Below the pieces are notes generated by a model. That model had not been told where the DNA came from and made no database searches. It saw only the letters and a program-made list of their open reading frames with translations. Position numbers and translations under genes: made by a program. A stretch of 64,000 bases of DNA from JADLAT01 sp964348795. Lineage in GTDB: Bacteria > Pseudomonadota > Alphaproteobacteria > Micavibrionales > Micavibrionaceae. This document shows, in pieces, positions 42,191 to 50,745 of the stretch. The stretch covers positions 1 to 64,000 of the forward strand of contig CAYGDY010000004.1 of the NCBI GenBank assembly GCA_964348795.1, given 5' to 3'. How positions within the stretch are numbered: position 1 is the first letter of the stretch; each line of letters opens with the position of its first letter.

Positions 42191-42886
42191 ATGAGCCGTT
42201 ACGGGTGCGTTTTAGCCCTTGATTCCGCCATGAACGGGTGTGGCGCGGCTGTGCTTTCGGGCGGCAGAACCGTGTCACGGATGATGTCCATGGAACGCGG
42301 ACAGGCGGAGCAGATCATTCCCATGGTGGAGGCCTGCATGGCGGCGCATGGTGTGTCTTATGCGGCGCTGGAGGCGGTCGCCGTGACGGTCGGGCCGGGC
42401 GCGTTTACGGGTCTGCGCATCGGGCTGTCTTCAGCGAAATCTTTTGGTTTGAGCCTTGATATTCCGGTTTACGGGATCACGACTCTTCAGGCGCTGGCGC
42501 TGGCGCATATGCGTCGGGTGGCCTCGCCCTGCACCGTTCTGGTGGAAAGCAAGCGCACCGATTTTTATGTGCAGGGGTTCGATGGCACGGCGCACGCCTT
42601 GTATGACCCGCAGGCGCTCTCCGCAGAGAATGTGCAGAGGCTTTTGCCTGCGGGCGGGGTTCTGATCGGGGATGCTGTTCCCCGTTTTCTCACACTGTCG
42701 GATGGGGGCGTGGACGGGGCTGTGATTCAGGCCGGTTATGACATGCCGGACGTGGCTGTGATGGTGGAGCACCTCGCGGAACCGGACTCACGGGCCCTCT
42801 ATTTTTCTACGGATCTGGCGCCGGTTTACCTGCGCCCGCCGGATGTCAGCGTCTCTCAAAGGGTGCAACGTGTTTTAGGGGGATAA
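42191..42886 (+). CDS. tsaB: tRNA threonylcarbamoyladenosine protein TsaB
   Basis: Partner of TsaD in making t6A on tRNA. LALDSAMNGCGAAVL at the N-terminus, VGPGAFTGLRIGLSSAKSFGL, and the C-terminal YLRPPDV are typical. It has the ASKHA fold without the metal-binding His pair of TsaD. Length 231 from the ATG at 42191; a GTG two codons earlier is possible. Confidence 0.92.
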   Translation: MSRYGCVLALDSAMNGCGAAVLSGGRTVSRMMSMERGQAEQIIPMVEACMAAHGVSYAALEAVAVTVGPGAFTGLRIGLSSAKSFGLSLDIPVYGITTLQALALAHMRRVASPCTVLVESKRTDFYVQGFDGTAHALYDPQALSAENVQRLLPAGGVLIGDAVPRFLTLSDGGVDGAVIQAGYDMPDVAVMVEHLAEPDSRALYFSTDLAPVYLRPPDVSVSQRVQRVLGG

Positions 42887-42898
42887 GTTCTGATTGTC

Positions 42899-43060
42899 CT
42901 TTCAAATAAGAATGATCCACACCTCGTCACCCCCGCCGTCTGCGTCAGCAGGCTTAAAGTGCGGGGGGCTAGTGAGGTGAGCGGGCAAAACCGCTCTCTT
43001 TTCTGGATCCCGTGTGTGCGAATTTTGCTTCGCAAAATGCCCACGGGATGACGGAAAATG
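42899..43060. repeat. Composite repeat E, copy 2
   Basis: ctttcaaataagaatgatcc, gtcacccccgccgtctgcgt and ctggatcccgtgtgtgcgaa, then ttttgcttcgcaaaatgccc, acgggatgacgg: the same order of blocks as 23345-23521. Confidence 0.8.
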
Positions 43061-43083
43061 GACTCTTCTTATTGGGAATCACT

Positions 43084-43914
43084 CTACAAGGCCTTGCTCC
43101 GTGCGCAGGCGGCGTGAAGCGTATCCTGCAGGACCTCATCAAAGCGCCCGTCCATCAGCACCGCAAGGCCCGCCGCCGTGGTGCCGTTCGGGCTGGTGAC
43201 AGCGTGCCGGAGCTGTTCGGGTGGGACCCCGCTCTGGCTCTCTGCCAAAGCCGCAGAGCCAATCACGGTTTGCCGCGCCAGTGCCGCAGAGATCTCCGGC
43301 GAAAGGCCCAAAGACACGCCGGCGCGGCTCAGGCTTTCGATCAGGTAAAAGACATAAGCCGGACCGCTTCCCGACAGCGCTGTGACAGCATCCATCAGGG
43401 ATTCCTCTGTGATCCATAACAGGTGTCCTGTGCTTTCCAGCAAGATCTGTGCGCTGTGTTTCTGGGCCGGAGAGACCTGTGCATTGGGAACGGCCACTGT
43501 GATACCCTTGCCAATCGCGGCGGGGGTGTTGGGCATGGCACGGATCACGGGACGGCGCGCCCCGAACCAGCCCGCAAAAGTTTCCAGCCGTGTCCCCGCC
43601 GCGATCGAGAGCACGAGGGCGCTTTCGGGGAGCAGGCGGGCCAGCGCGGGGCACAGGTCCGGCAGGGTCTGGGGCTTGACGGCCAGCAGGATGATATCGG
43701 CGGTGGAGAGGGCGTCATGGGCTTCGTGTATAGACGGGACCGTTGCAGAAGGGCTCACCGGATCAATCACGGTGCAGGTGAGCGGGCACCCTATCGCGTG
43801 CCAGCTTTCCAGCAGGGCGCCGCCCATTTTTCCATGGCCGAGGAGAACAACGGAGAGTGGTTTGTCTGCCACGGGCGCGCTTTCAGGACTCTCCGGCTGT
43901 TTCCATGAGGGCAA
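43084..43914 (-). CDS. proC: Pyrroline-5-carboxylate reductase
   Basis: Last step of proline synthesis. N-terminal NAD(P) motif VVLLGHGKMGGALLESW, ILLAVKPQTLPDL, RAMPNTPAAIGKG and ALSGSGPAYVFYLIE, all diagnostic. Length 276. Its start overlaps the upstream ybjN-like gene by 32 bp, so the pair is coupled. Confidence 0.94.
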   Translation of the reverse strand: MPSWKQPESPESAPVADKPLSVVLLGHGKMGGALLESWHAIGCPLTCTVIDPVSPSATVPSIHEAHDALSTADIILLAVKPQTLPDLCPALARLLPESALVLSIAAGTRLETFAGWFGARRPVIRAMPNTPAAIGKGITVAVPNAQVSPAQKHSAQILLESTGHLLWITEESLMDAVTALSGSGPAYVFYLIESLSRAGVSLGLSPEISAALARQTVIGSAALAESQSGVPPEQLRHAVTSPNGTTAAGLAVLMDGRFDEVLQDTLHAACARSKAL

Positions 43915-44398
43915 GCGAGAGATGCTGGTCGTTGACCAGATCTGCGCCCGAGAGGAAGCTGAACACCGGAAAATACCGCTCGCACTGGGCCATGGAGATA
44001 TCGACGATATCCTCGATGGTTTCGGTGGCCGTACTGTGGTTTAATCCCCGAAACAGCACGGTGTAACGGTAGGTTGGCATGGCCGTGTCTTTGGGCAGGT
44101 CGAAATGTCCCATCCACAGATGTTCGTTCAGTGTGAGGAGCGCAGAGTGTGCGGCCTGAATATTATAAGGTTTGACGTGCAGATCAAACTGCGCGCAGAA
44201 CTGGAGCGCCTGCAGGGAATCCTGCCAGATGAAGAAAATCCGGTAATCACCCATTTTGCCCGTCACCTGTACGACCAGCTCATCGGGGTTGACCCGTCGG
44301 AAGGTCCAGTTATGGCCGTTCAGGACGTCTTCGACGCTGTCAAGGGGGTGCGCAGGGCGTAGATGTTCGTCTTGCTGACTGTCAAACGGTGTGCTCAT
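43883..44398 (-). CDS. YbjN-domain protein
   Basis: A 171-residue protein with the YbjN/type III chaperone-like fold: LDSVEDVLNGHNWTFRR at the start, FDLHVKPYN, LLTLNEHLWMGHFDL. In alphaproteobacteria it often precedes proC, as here. Probably a small cytoplasmic chaperone-like protein; biochemical role unknown. Confidence 0.85.
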   Translation of the reverse strand: MSTPFDSQQDEHLRPAHPLDSVEDVLNGHNWTFRRVNPDELVVQVTGKMGDYRIFFIWQDSLQALQFCAQFDLHVKPYNIQAAHSALLTLNEHLWMGHFDLPKDTAMPTYRYTVLFRGLNHSTATETIEDIVDISMAQCERYFPVFSFLSGADLVNDQHLSLALMETAGES

Positions 44399-44440
44399 GG
44401 GGCTCTCTGTTGTGTATTGTCTTGTTTTTATGGGTGGTAC

Positions 44441-44749
44441 TCAGAGTCGTTTGGCTGTAACGGGGCCGAGGGCTTTTACAGGTGTGTCGTCTTTCAGGGC
44501 GCGTTCCAGCGCGTCCAGTCGTTGTGTCTGCCGATCCAGCAAGGTTCTGGTCTCTGCCAGACGCTGTTCGAGGCGCTCGAAATCCTCGCGCGGGACCAGA
44601 TCCAGCCGTGTGGCCCACTCATCGGCCCGTACCCTGAGATCTTCCATGATCTGGGTCCGTGCGCCGCGTGCCAGACTTTCCATCGCCGACAATGTGCCTG
44701 TGGCGGTGTTTTTCAACTGATCCAGAAAATGGTCCTTGGGCGGAAACAT
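44441..44749 (-). CDS. ubiK: UbiK/BMFP family accessory protein
   Basis: A 102-residue coiled-coil protein. MFPPKDHFLDQL starts at 44749; LVPREDFERLEQRLAETRTL is the conserved C-terminal coiled coil. In E. coli UbiK helps the ubiquinone-making complex. It is divergent from lgt, which starts 174 bp away. Confidence 0.85.
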   Translation of the reverse strand: MFPPKDHFLDQLKNTATGTLSAMESLARGARTQIMEDLRVRADEWATRLDLVPREDFERLEQRLAETRTLLDRQTQRLDALERALKDDTPVKALGPVTAKRL

Positions 44750-44922
44750 TGTGCACCTTTTCTCGTACCGCATGCCAATGGATCGGTTACTAGCATGCCG
44801 TTCGGGAGGGAGCAATTCTTTTCATGAGTCCGGAAAGCATTGTCCTGTGGAAAAAAACAGACGATCTTTTTGGACACCATGCGGGGTTGACTTTGTGGAG
44901 CGGACGGCGGCAAATAACAGTC

Positions 44923-45741
44923 ATGACATGGGATTTTCCGCATCTTGATCCGGTGGCGCTGAGCCTGGGGCCGTTTCAAATCCGCTGGTATGCACTGGCG
45001 TATGTGACGGGGTTTGTGCTGGGCTGGCGCTATGGTATGGCGCTTGCCAGACGGTATGAAGGTTTGCGGCCAACCCCCGAGGATGTCGACAATTTTTTGC
45101 CATGGGCGATTACGGGTGTGATCCTGGGCGGGCGTCTGGGGTATGTTTTGTTCTACCAGTTTGCGCATTATTCTGCCCAACCGATTGATATTTTTAAACT
45201 CTGGCAGGGCGGGATGTCCTTCCACGGGGGCGCCGCCGGAGTCATCCTCGCGCTCTTTCTCTATGCGGTCCGCCAGAACATTGCCCTGTTGCGCCTGTCG
45301 GATATTGTGTGCGCCTGCGTGCCTATTGGTTTGTTTTTCGGGCGGCTGGCCAATTTTGTGAATGGAGAGCTTTATGGGCGCACTACGGACTCTGCGCTGG
45401 GGATGGTCTTCCCGCAGGGCGGTCCCCTGCCGCGCCACCCGAGCCAGCTGTACGAGGCGGGGCTGGAAGGGGCGGTGTTGTTTATGATCCTGTTCGCTCT
45501 GATGCGGGCCCCCGCCGTGCGGGAACGGGCGGGTCTTGTTTCGGGTGTTTTTCTTTTGGGGTACGGTCTGTTCCGGTCTGTTATTGAATTTTTCCGCGAA
45601 CCGGATATGCAACTCGGCCTCATCGGGGGGGTGATCTCCATGGGGCAGATTTTGAGTCTGCCGATGATGCTGGCAGGGGCAGGGCTGGTGCTGGCGGGGC
45701 TGTGGCGCGGGAACAGTAAAACAGATGAACAATCCACTTGA
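44923..45741 (+). CDS. lgt: Prolipoprotein diacylglyceryl transferase
   Basis: Adds diacylglycerol to the lipobox Cys of prolipoproteins in the inner membrane. MSFHGGAAG and the Lgt signature GRLANFVNGELYGR are present, with seven hydrophobic helices. I chose the ATG at 44923 (MTWDFPHLDP), which matches the family start; an in-frame ATG at 44824 adds 33 unrelated residues. Overlaps midA by 17 bp. The TadD, CpaD and small lipoproteins in this window are its likely clients. Confidence 0.93.
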   Translation: MTWDFPHLDPVALSLGPFQIRWYALAYVTGFVLGWRYGMALARRYEGLRPTPEDVDNFLPWAITGVILGGRLGYVLFYQFAHYSAQPIDIFKLWQGGMSFHGGAAGVILALFLYAVRQNIALLRLSDIVCACVPIGLFFGRLANFVNGELYGRTTDSALGMVFPQGGPLPRHPSQLYEAGLEGAVLFMILFALMRAPAVRERAGLVSGVFLLGYGLFRSVIEFFREPDMQLGLIGGVISMGQILSLPMMLAGAGLVLAGLWRGNSKTDEQST

Positions 45742-46765
45742 AGAGCTTATAAAGACAGAGATTTCCGAAAGCGGGCCGATGACGATCGGGCGGTTTATGA
45801 CGCTGGCGCTGGCCCATCCACAATACGGCTATTATATGACACGCGATCCGCTGGGGCGGGCGGGGGATTTTGTCACTGCGCCTGAAATTTCTCAGCTTTT
45901 CGGGGAGATGATCGGCGTATGGTGCGTGCAGGCGTGGCAGGAGAGGGGCGCACCGGACAAGATTGCACTGGTGGAGTGCGGCCCTGGCCGTGGAACGCTG
46001 ATGGCGGATCTTCTTCGCACCGCCCGTATGTTCCCCCCGTTTTTCAAGGCACTGGAGGTCCATCTGCTTGAAATCAGTCCGGTCTTGAAATCCCTGCAAC
46101 ACAACGCCTTGTCGCGTTATGCTCCCACATGGCACGAGAGTCTGGAAACCCTGCCGGAGGATTGTCCGTTGTTTGTCGTGGCGAACGAGTTTTTAGATGC
46201 CCTGCCGTTTAACGCCCTGCAAAGAACGCCAGAGGGCTGGCAGGCGCGCGTGATTACATGCGGACCCGAGGGCCGGCTGGTCTTTTCCCTGTGCCCTGCG
46301 GAAGACAGCGTTCTGGCGAAGGTGCCGTCCACTCTGCCGCCTGCGCAGGACGGGATGATATACGAGCAGGCCCCCGCGCGGGAAGCGTTTGTCAGGGTCC
46401 TGGCAGAGAAGATAGAGCGGCAGGGGGGTGCAGGGCTGTTGTGTGATTATGGTCCGGCCCGCTCTGGCTACGGGGATACGTTTCAGGCCGTAAAAAACCA
46501 CGCCTATCAGCCGGTGCTGGCGGACGCAGGGCAGGCGGACCTGACATCCCATGTGGATTTTGAAGCACTGAAAAAGCGGGTGCCGCAGGCCACCTTGCAG
46601 ACACAAGGGGATTTTCTGCGCGCCTGCGGGATTGAGGCCCGGGCCAAAAGGCTTGAAGAATCGGACCCGTCCGTGCAGAATGGTCTGGTCCGCCTGATTG
46701 GAAGGGACCAGATGGGGGATCTGTTCAAGGTGTTATGGTGGAAAAACCAGAGGAGTCCGGCATGA
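45725..46765 (+). CDS. SAM-dependent methyltransferase, MidA/NDUFAF7 family
   Basis: DUF185 methyltransferase. RFMTLALAHPQYGYYMTRDP, GDFVTAPEISQLFGEMIG and the SAM motif LVECGPGRGTLMADLL are all family hallmarks. The mitochondrial member NDUFAF7 methylates an arginine in a complex I subunit; the bacterial target is not known. Length 346. Overlaps lgt upstream and a small gene downstream (ATGA). Confidence 0.92.
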   Translation: MNNPLEELIKTEISESGPMTIGRFMTLALAHPQYGYYMTRDPLGRAGDFVTAPEISQLFGEMIGVWCVQAWQERGAPDKIALVECGPGRGTLMADLLRTARMFPPFFKALEVHLLEISPVLKSLQHNALSRYAPTWHESLETLPEDCPLFVVANEFLDALPFNALQRTPEGWQARVITCGPEGRLVFSLCPAEDSVLAKVPSTLPPAQDGMIYEQAPAREAFVRVLAEKIERQGGAGLLCDYGPARSGYGDTFQAVKNHAYQPVLADAGQADLTSHVDFEALKKRVPQATLQTQGDFLRACGIEARAKRLEESDPSVQNGLVRLIGRDQMGDLFKVLWWKNQRSPA

Positions 46766-47079
46766 AATTTTTTTGGAAGGGGCGCCTGTTATTGTGCGGG
46801 CTGGCCGGTATGATGTGTCTGGGACCTGATGGAGATGTTCAGGCACAAGGCGCCGCCCCCGCCACCCATATCTGGATTTATGCGTCCAACTCGATGATGT
46901 ACGGGCCGGCCTTAAGTGTGGAGGGGTGCAGGATGCTGGTGCGGCAGGCCGCCCGCCTGAATTCCTCTACGGGGCACTGTTACAAGGGGGCGCAGTTTCT
47001 GGAGGAAATCCAGTGTCAGAAGGGGCACAAACAGGGCGTGGGGCCCGCCTGTACCTATGCTCTCCAGCCCGCGCGGTGA
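46762..47079 (+). CDS. Small secreted protein between midA and pgeF
   Basis: A 105-residue protein, not recognised. Signal peptide about residues 1-30 (ending VQAQG). The mature part has four Cys (EGCRML, GHCYKG, IQCQKG, PACTYA), likely two disulfides. Its ATG overlaps the midA stop, and pgeF begins 4 bp after its stop, so it belongs to this operon. Confidence 0.7.
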   Translation: MKFFWKGRLLLCGLAGMMCLGPDGDVQAQGAAPATHIWIYASNSMMYGPALSVEGCRMLVRQAARLNSSTGHCYKGAQFLEEIQCQKGHKQGVGPACTYALQPAR

Positions 47080-47083
47080 TCCG

Positions 47084-47941
47084 ATGCCCGAGGCGCATGT
47101 GATATCCGGCCCTGATGGCCCAAAACAAAACCGCCCGTTCGAGGAGCGTCCATACTACACAAGCGCGGGATTCGGGGCGCGTCTCGCAGAAGGGCAGGCA
47201 CCGGTCTTTCACGGGTTTTTCGGGCGCCTTGGCGGGGTGAGCACTGGACTGTATGCGGCCTTGAACTGTGGTGTCGGTACGGAGGACCTGCTCGAGCATG
47301 TCATGGAAAACCGCCGGATTGTGGCAGAATTTACAGGTGTTGCGCCCGCACGCCTCCTCAGCCTGTACCAGATTCACAGTGCGGTCTGTTTGCCGGTCAC
47401 CGAAGAATGGCGTATGGAAAACCGCCCGCAGGCCGATGCGATGGTCACGGACCGCGCAGGGCTGGCGCTCGGGATTTTAACCGCCGATTGCGCGCCGGTT
47501 TTGTTTTATGGGGAAAAACCGGACGGCGCGCCCGTGATCGGCGCGGCTCATGCGGGCTGGGGCGGCGCTCTCAACGGCGTTCTGGAAGCCACGGTGCGGG
47601 AGATGATGGCGCTGGGGGCTGTGGGGGGCAGGCTTTCCGCCGCCATTGGCCCGTGTATTGGGCAGGCCTCCTATGAGGTGACCGATGATTTTAGGGCGCC
47701 GTTTCTGGCGCAGGATCCTGAATCCGAGCGGTTTTTTATGGCCGGACGGCGGGCCGGACATGTCATGTTCGATCTGGCCGGCTATTGCGCTTTCCGGCTG
47801 GCGCGGGCGGGGGTGCGGGATGTGTGTATCAAGGATCTGGATACCTATTTCCATGAAGAGGATTTCTTTAGCTATCGCAGGACAACTCACCGGAAAGAGC
47901 CCGATTACGGGCGGCAGATTGCCGTTGTCGCTATAAGGTAG
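47084..47941 (+). CDS. pgeF: Peptidoglycan editing factor (YfiH/laccase-domain)
   Basis: Multicopper-oxidase-like purine/peptidoglycan-precursor hydrolase family. GGVSTGLYAALNCG, the metal-site QIHSAVC, DAMVTDRAGLALGILTADC, AHAGWGGALNGV and AIGPCIGQASYEV are all present. Start ATG at 47084 (MPEAHVISGP). Length 285. Follows lgt-midA as usual in this class. Confidence 0.92.
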   Translation: MPEAHVISGPDGPKQNRPFEERPYYTSAGFGARLAEGQAPVFHGFFGRLGGVSTGLYAALNCGVGTEDLLEHVMENRRIVAEFTGVAPARLLSLYQIHSAVCLPVTEEWRMENRPQADAMVTDRAGLALGILTADCAPVLFYGEKPDGAPVIGAAHAGWGGALNGVLEATVREMMALGAVGGRLSAAIGPCIGQASYEVTDDFRAPFLAQDPESERFFMAGRRAGHVMFDLAGYCAFRLARAGVRDVCIKDLDTYFHEEDFFSYRRTTHRKEPDYGRQIAVVAIR

Positions 47942-47974
47942 ATCGTTTTTTTGTGTCTCGCCGTGTATCAGGTG

Positions 47975-48008
47975 TTGATTTTTACCCCTGTTTTTCCGTA
48001 CAGTACGG
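47975..48008 (+). promoter_or_regulatory. prs promoter with a palindrome over the -10 box
   Basis: TTGATT (47975-47980), 18-bp spacer, TACAGT (47999-48004). The perfect palindrome CCGTAC-A-GTACGG (47996-48008) covers the -10 element and could be a repressor site. Confidence 0.45.
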
Positions 48009-48053
48009 GCATGGACACCACCCTTTCGCATATATAAAGGTCTTGAACGCGCT

Positions 48054-48986
48054 ATGAAGCTGATCGCCGGAAACTCTAACCGCCCCCTTGCCGAAGCGAT
48101 TTCAGCCTATCTGGATGTGCCCCTGACGCAGGCCAGCATCAAGCGGTTTTCCGATATGGAGATTTTTGTGGAAATCATGGAAAATGTCCGTGGTGAGGAC
48201 GTGTTTTTTATCCAGTCCACTTCGTATCCGGCCAATGACCATATGATGGAGCTTCTGATCGCCATTGATGCGCTTAAGCGCGGCTCTGCGCGGCGCATTA
48301 CGGCGGTCATCCCCTATTTCGGTTATGCGCGGCAGGACCGGAAAACCGGCGGGCGGACCCCGATTTCAGCCAAGCTGGTCGCGGATTTGATCACGGCGGC
48401 AGGGGCTAACCGCGTGTTGACGATGGACCTGCATGCCGCGCAAATTCAGGGATTTTTCAATATTCCGGTGGATAATCTGGTGGCGGCCCCCGTCTTTACG
48501 GCCCAGATTCAGAGCATGTTTCAGGGTGAGCCTTTGTGCATTGTCTCCCCCGATGTGGGCGGGGTGATCCGCGCGCGCGCGCTGGCCAAGCGGGTGGACG
48601 GGGATCTGGCGATTATCGACAAACGCAGGGAGCAGGCGGGCGTGTCCGAGGTCATGAACGTGATCGGGGATGTGAATGGTAAGGTGTGCCTGCTGGTGGA
48701 TGATATCGTGGATTCCGGTGGGACGTTGTGCAATGCCGCCGTGGCCCTGATGGAAAAGGGCGCAAAGGAGGTCCACGCCTATGTGGTGCATGGGGTGCTC
48801 TCCGGCGGGGCGGTGGCGCGTGTCACAGATTCCCCCATGAAAACGCTGGTGATGACGGATTCTATTCTGGCCACCGAGGCTGTGCGCCAGTCTTCCCGCG
48901 TGGAACAGCTCAGCGTGGCGCATTTGATGGGCGAGGCCATTCTGCGGACCTCTGAAGAACGCTCGATTTCCGCGTTGTTTAAATAA
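48054..48986 (+). CDS. prs: Ribose-phosphate pyrophosphokinase
   Basis: Makes PRPP from ribose 5-phosphate and ATP. KLIAGNSNRPLAEAI at the start, MDLHAAQIQGFF, and the PRPP loop CLLVDDIVDSGGTLCNAA. Length 310 is normal. First gene of prs - rplY - pth. Confidence 0.96.
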   Translation: MKLIAGNSNRPLAEAISAYLDVPLTQASIKRFSDMEIFVEIMENVRGEDVFFIQSTSYPANDHMMELLIAIDALKRGSARRITAVIPYFGYARQDRKTGGRTPISAKLVADLITAAGANRVLTMDLHAAQIQGFFNIPVDNLVAAPVFTAQIQSMFQGEPLCIVSPDVGGVIRARALAKRVDGDLAIIDKRREQAGVSEVMNVIGDVNGKVCLLVDDIVDSGGTLCNAAVALMEKGAKEVHAYVVHGVLSGGAVARVTDSPMKTLVMTDSILATEAVRQSSRVEQLSVAHLMGEAILRTSEERSISALFK

Positions 48987-49092
48987 AAATCCTTGAAAAC
49001 CTTCCCGAAATCTGCTTAATGTGCCCCGTTAATCAAACGTAACGGGTCTGCACCCCTGGAGGCAGTCCCCCTAAAAGTGAAGGAAAAACGCT

Positions 49093-49788
49093 ATGTCCAA
49101 TCATTATGCTTTGACAGCGACCAAAAGATCTCGGGCCGGTAAAGGGGTGGCCAGAACATTGCGTCGTGAAAACAGAGTGCCTGCCGTGATTTACGGCGAC
49201 AAGAAAGAGCCTGTCATGATTTCCCTGCCCGCCAAGGAGATCAATATCGAATACAACAAGGCCCATATGTTCACGAATCTGTGTGATATGCAGGTGGACG
49301 GAGAAAAACACCTCCTTCTGGCCCGTGATGTCCAGCTTCATCCCGTCAAGGATGTGGTGGAGCATGTGGATTTCATGCGCGTGACGGACACCACGAAAAT
49401 CAACGTGTTCGTGCCCGTGAAATTCATCAATGAAGACCAGTGCCCCAGCTTTGGCAACAAGGGGACGCTGAACGTGGTGCGTCACGAGGTGGAGCTCACC
49501 TGTCTCGCCAAGGATATTCCGGAATATCTGGAAGTGGATCTGGCCGGCAAGGAGCATGGTGACCCTGTGAAGGTCAGCTCTGCGATCATGCCCAAGGGGG
49601 CAAAGCCTGTGATCACGAACCGCGACTTTACGATTGCGACTCTCGTGCCGCCGAAAGTAGCCGGTGCGGACGAACAAGCGGATGCGGCCATTGCGGCGGC
49701 GGCACAGGCGGCGTCTCTGGCGGCTAACCCGCAAGCGGCGGTCAAGGCAGGCGTGAAGGCGCCTGCAAAACCAGCGGCAAAAAAATAA
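49093..49788 (+). CDS. rplY: Ribosomal protein bL25 (long, CTC form)
   Basis: 5S rRNA-binding ribosomal protein with a C-terminal CTC domain. TATKRSRAGKGVARTLRREN, NRVPAVIYGDKKEPVMISL (in part) and HVDFMRV are typical of the alphaproteobacterial form. Residues 195-231 are an Ala/Lys-rich tail. RBS gaaggaaaa. Length 231. Confidence 0.94.
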   Translation: MSNHYALTATKRSRAGKGVARTLRRENRVPAVIYGDKKEPVMISLPAKEINIEYNKAHMFTNLCDMQVDGEKHLLLARDVQLHPVKDVVEHVDFMRVTDTTKINVFVPVKFINEDQCPSFGNKGTLNVVRHEVELTCLAKDIPEYLEVDLAGKEHGDPVKVSSAIMPKGAKPVITNRDFTIATLVPPKVAGADEQADAAIAAAAQAASLAANPQAAVKAGVKAPAKPAAKK

Positions 49789-49792
49789 ACAG

Positions 49793-49810
49793 ATACGAAC
49801 CGTTTCGTAT
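49793..49810. promoter_or_regulatory. Hairpin ATACGAA-CCGT-TTCGTAT
   Basis: Perfect 7-bp stem with the same CCGT loop as the hairpin at 17610-17627, 5 bp after the rplY stop. Confidence 0.5.
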
Positions 49811-49902
49811 AGTTTGAACCTGAGGGCGGGCGGATGTTTGGGGTTTTGAAACGATGGTTTCCCCTGCGTCCGCCTGAACCGTTTCCGGAGAGGCAGGAAC
49901 AG

Positions 49903-50466
49903 ATGTGGTTGTTTGTCGGGCTGGGCAATCCTGGACCGCACTATGCGGGTCATCGGCACAATATCGGGTTCATGGTTGTGGAGGCCATGGCGGCGCATTT
50001 CGGGTTCAGCCCGTTTCGGGCAAAATTTCAAGGATTGCTCTCGGAAGGCGCGGTTTCCGGAGAGAAAATCATTCTTTTGAAGCCCCAGACCTATATGAAC
50101 GAGTCCGGACACAGTGTCAGGAAGGTCGCGGATTTTTATAAAATCGCGCCGGATCGTATCGTGGCATTCCATGACGAGCTTGACTTGCTTCCGTGTAAGG
50201 TCAAGGTCAAGACGGGTGGGGGGCTGTCGGGGCATAACGGCTTGAAATCCTTGAAGGCGCATCTGGGAACCGATGCGTTTCACCGTGTCAGGATCGGGAT
50301 CGGTCACCCAGGTCAAAAGGAGCGCGTGACGGGTCATGTGCTGGGCGATTTCTCCAAGGCGGAGTTGCCCGAGGTGCAAAGGCTGAGCGAGGCCATCGCG
50401 GAACATGCTGGGCTACTTCTGACCGGAAAATATGACGATTTCATGACAAAACTGGCGGCGGGGTAG
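49903..50466 (+). CDS. pth: Peptidyl-tRNA hydrolase
   Basis: Recycles peptidyl-tRNA. LFVGLGNPGPHYAGHRHNIG carries the catalytic His, and VAFHDELDL plus GGGLSGHNGLKS are conserved. ATG at 49903 has RBS ggcagga; an in-frame ATG at 49834 would add 23 residues. Length 187. Confidence 0.94.
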   Translation: MWLFVGLGNPGPHYAGHRHNIGFMVVEAMAAHFGFSPFRAKFQGLLSEGAVSGEKIILLKPQTYMNESGHSVRKVADFYKIAPDRIVAFHDELDLLPCKVKVKTGGGLSGHNGLKSLKAHLGTDAFHRVRIGIGHPGQKERVTGHVLGDFSKAELPEVQRLSEAIAEHAGLLLTGKYDDFMTKLAAG

Positions 50467-50517
50467 CGCGTTTTAACGCAAAGCACACGAAGCACACGAA
50501 GACATTCTCAACGTCCA

Positions 50518-50650
50518 TCGTCATTGCAAGATTACGTCATTTTGTCATCCTGAGCCGCAAGGCGAAGGATCTCTTTGACGGGAAAAGGATTCTTCACTGC
50601 GTTCAGAATGACAAAACTGGATTGCTTTGCCTCCGGCTCGCAATGACGGG
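50518..50650. repeat. Family A and B repeats between pth and ychF
   Basis: cgtcattgcaagattacgtc, gtcatcctgagccgcaaggc, gattcttcactgcgttcaga and actggattgctttgcc...ctcgcaatgacgg, one after another. Confidence 0.8.
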
Positions 50651-50745
50651 GATGACGGGGCGGGCGTGTTTCATACACACGGGGCGTGACTTTGCCGTTT
50701 TTTTCTTTTATAACGGCCTGCTAACAACAAAAAAGGAACGATGAC

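Noticed and set aside
44824..44922. N-terminal extension of Lgt from an upstream ATG
   Set aside because: The 33 extra residues resemble no Lgt N-terminus, and the internal ATG at 44923 matches the family start.
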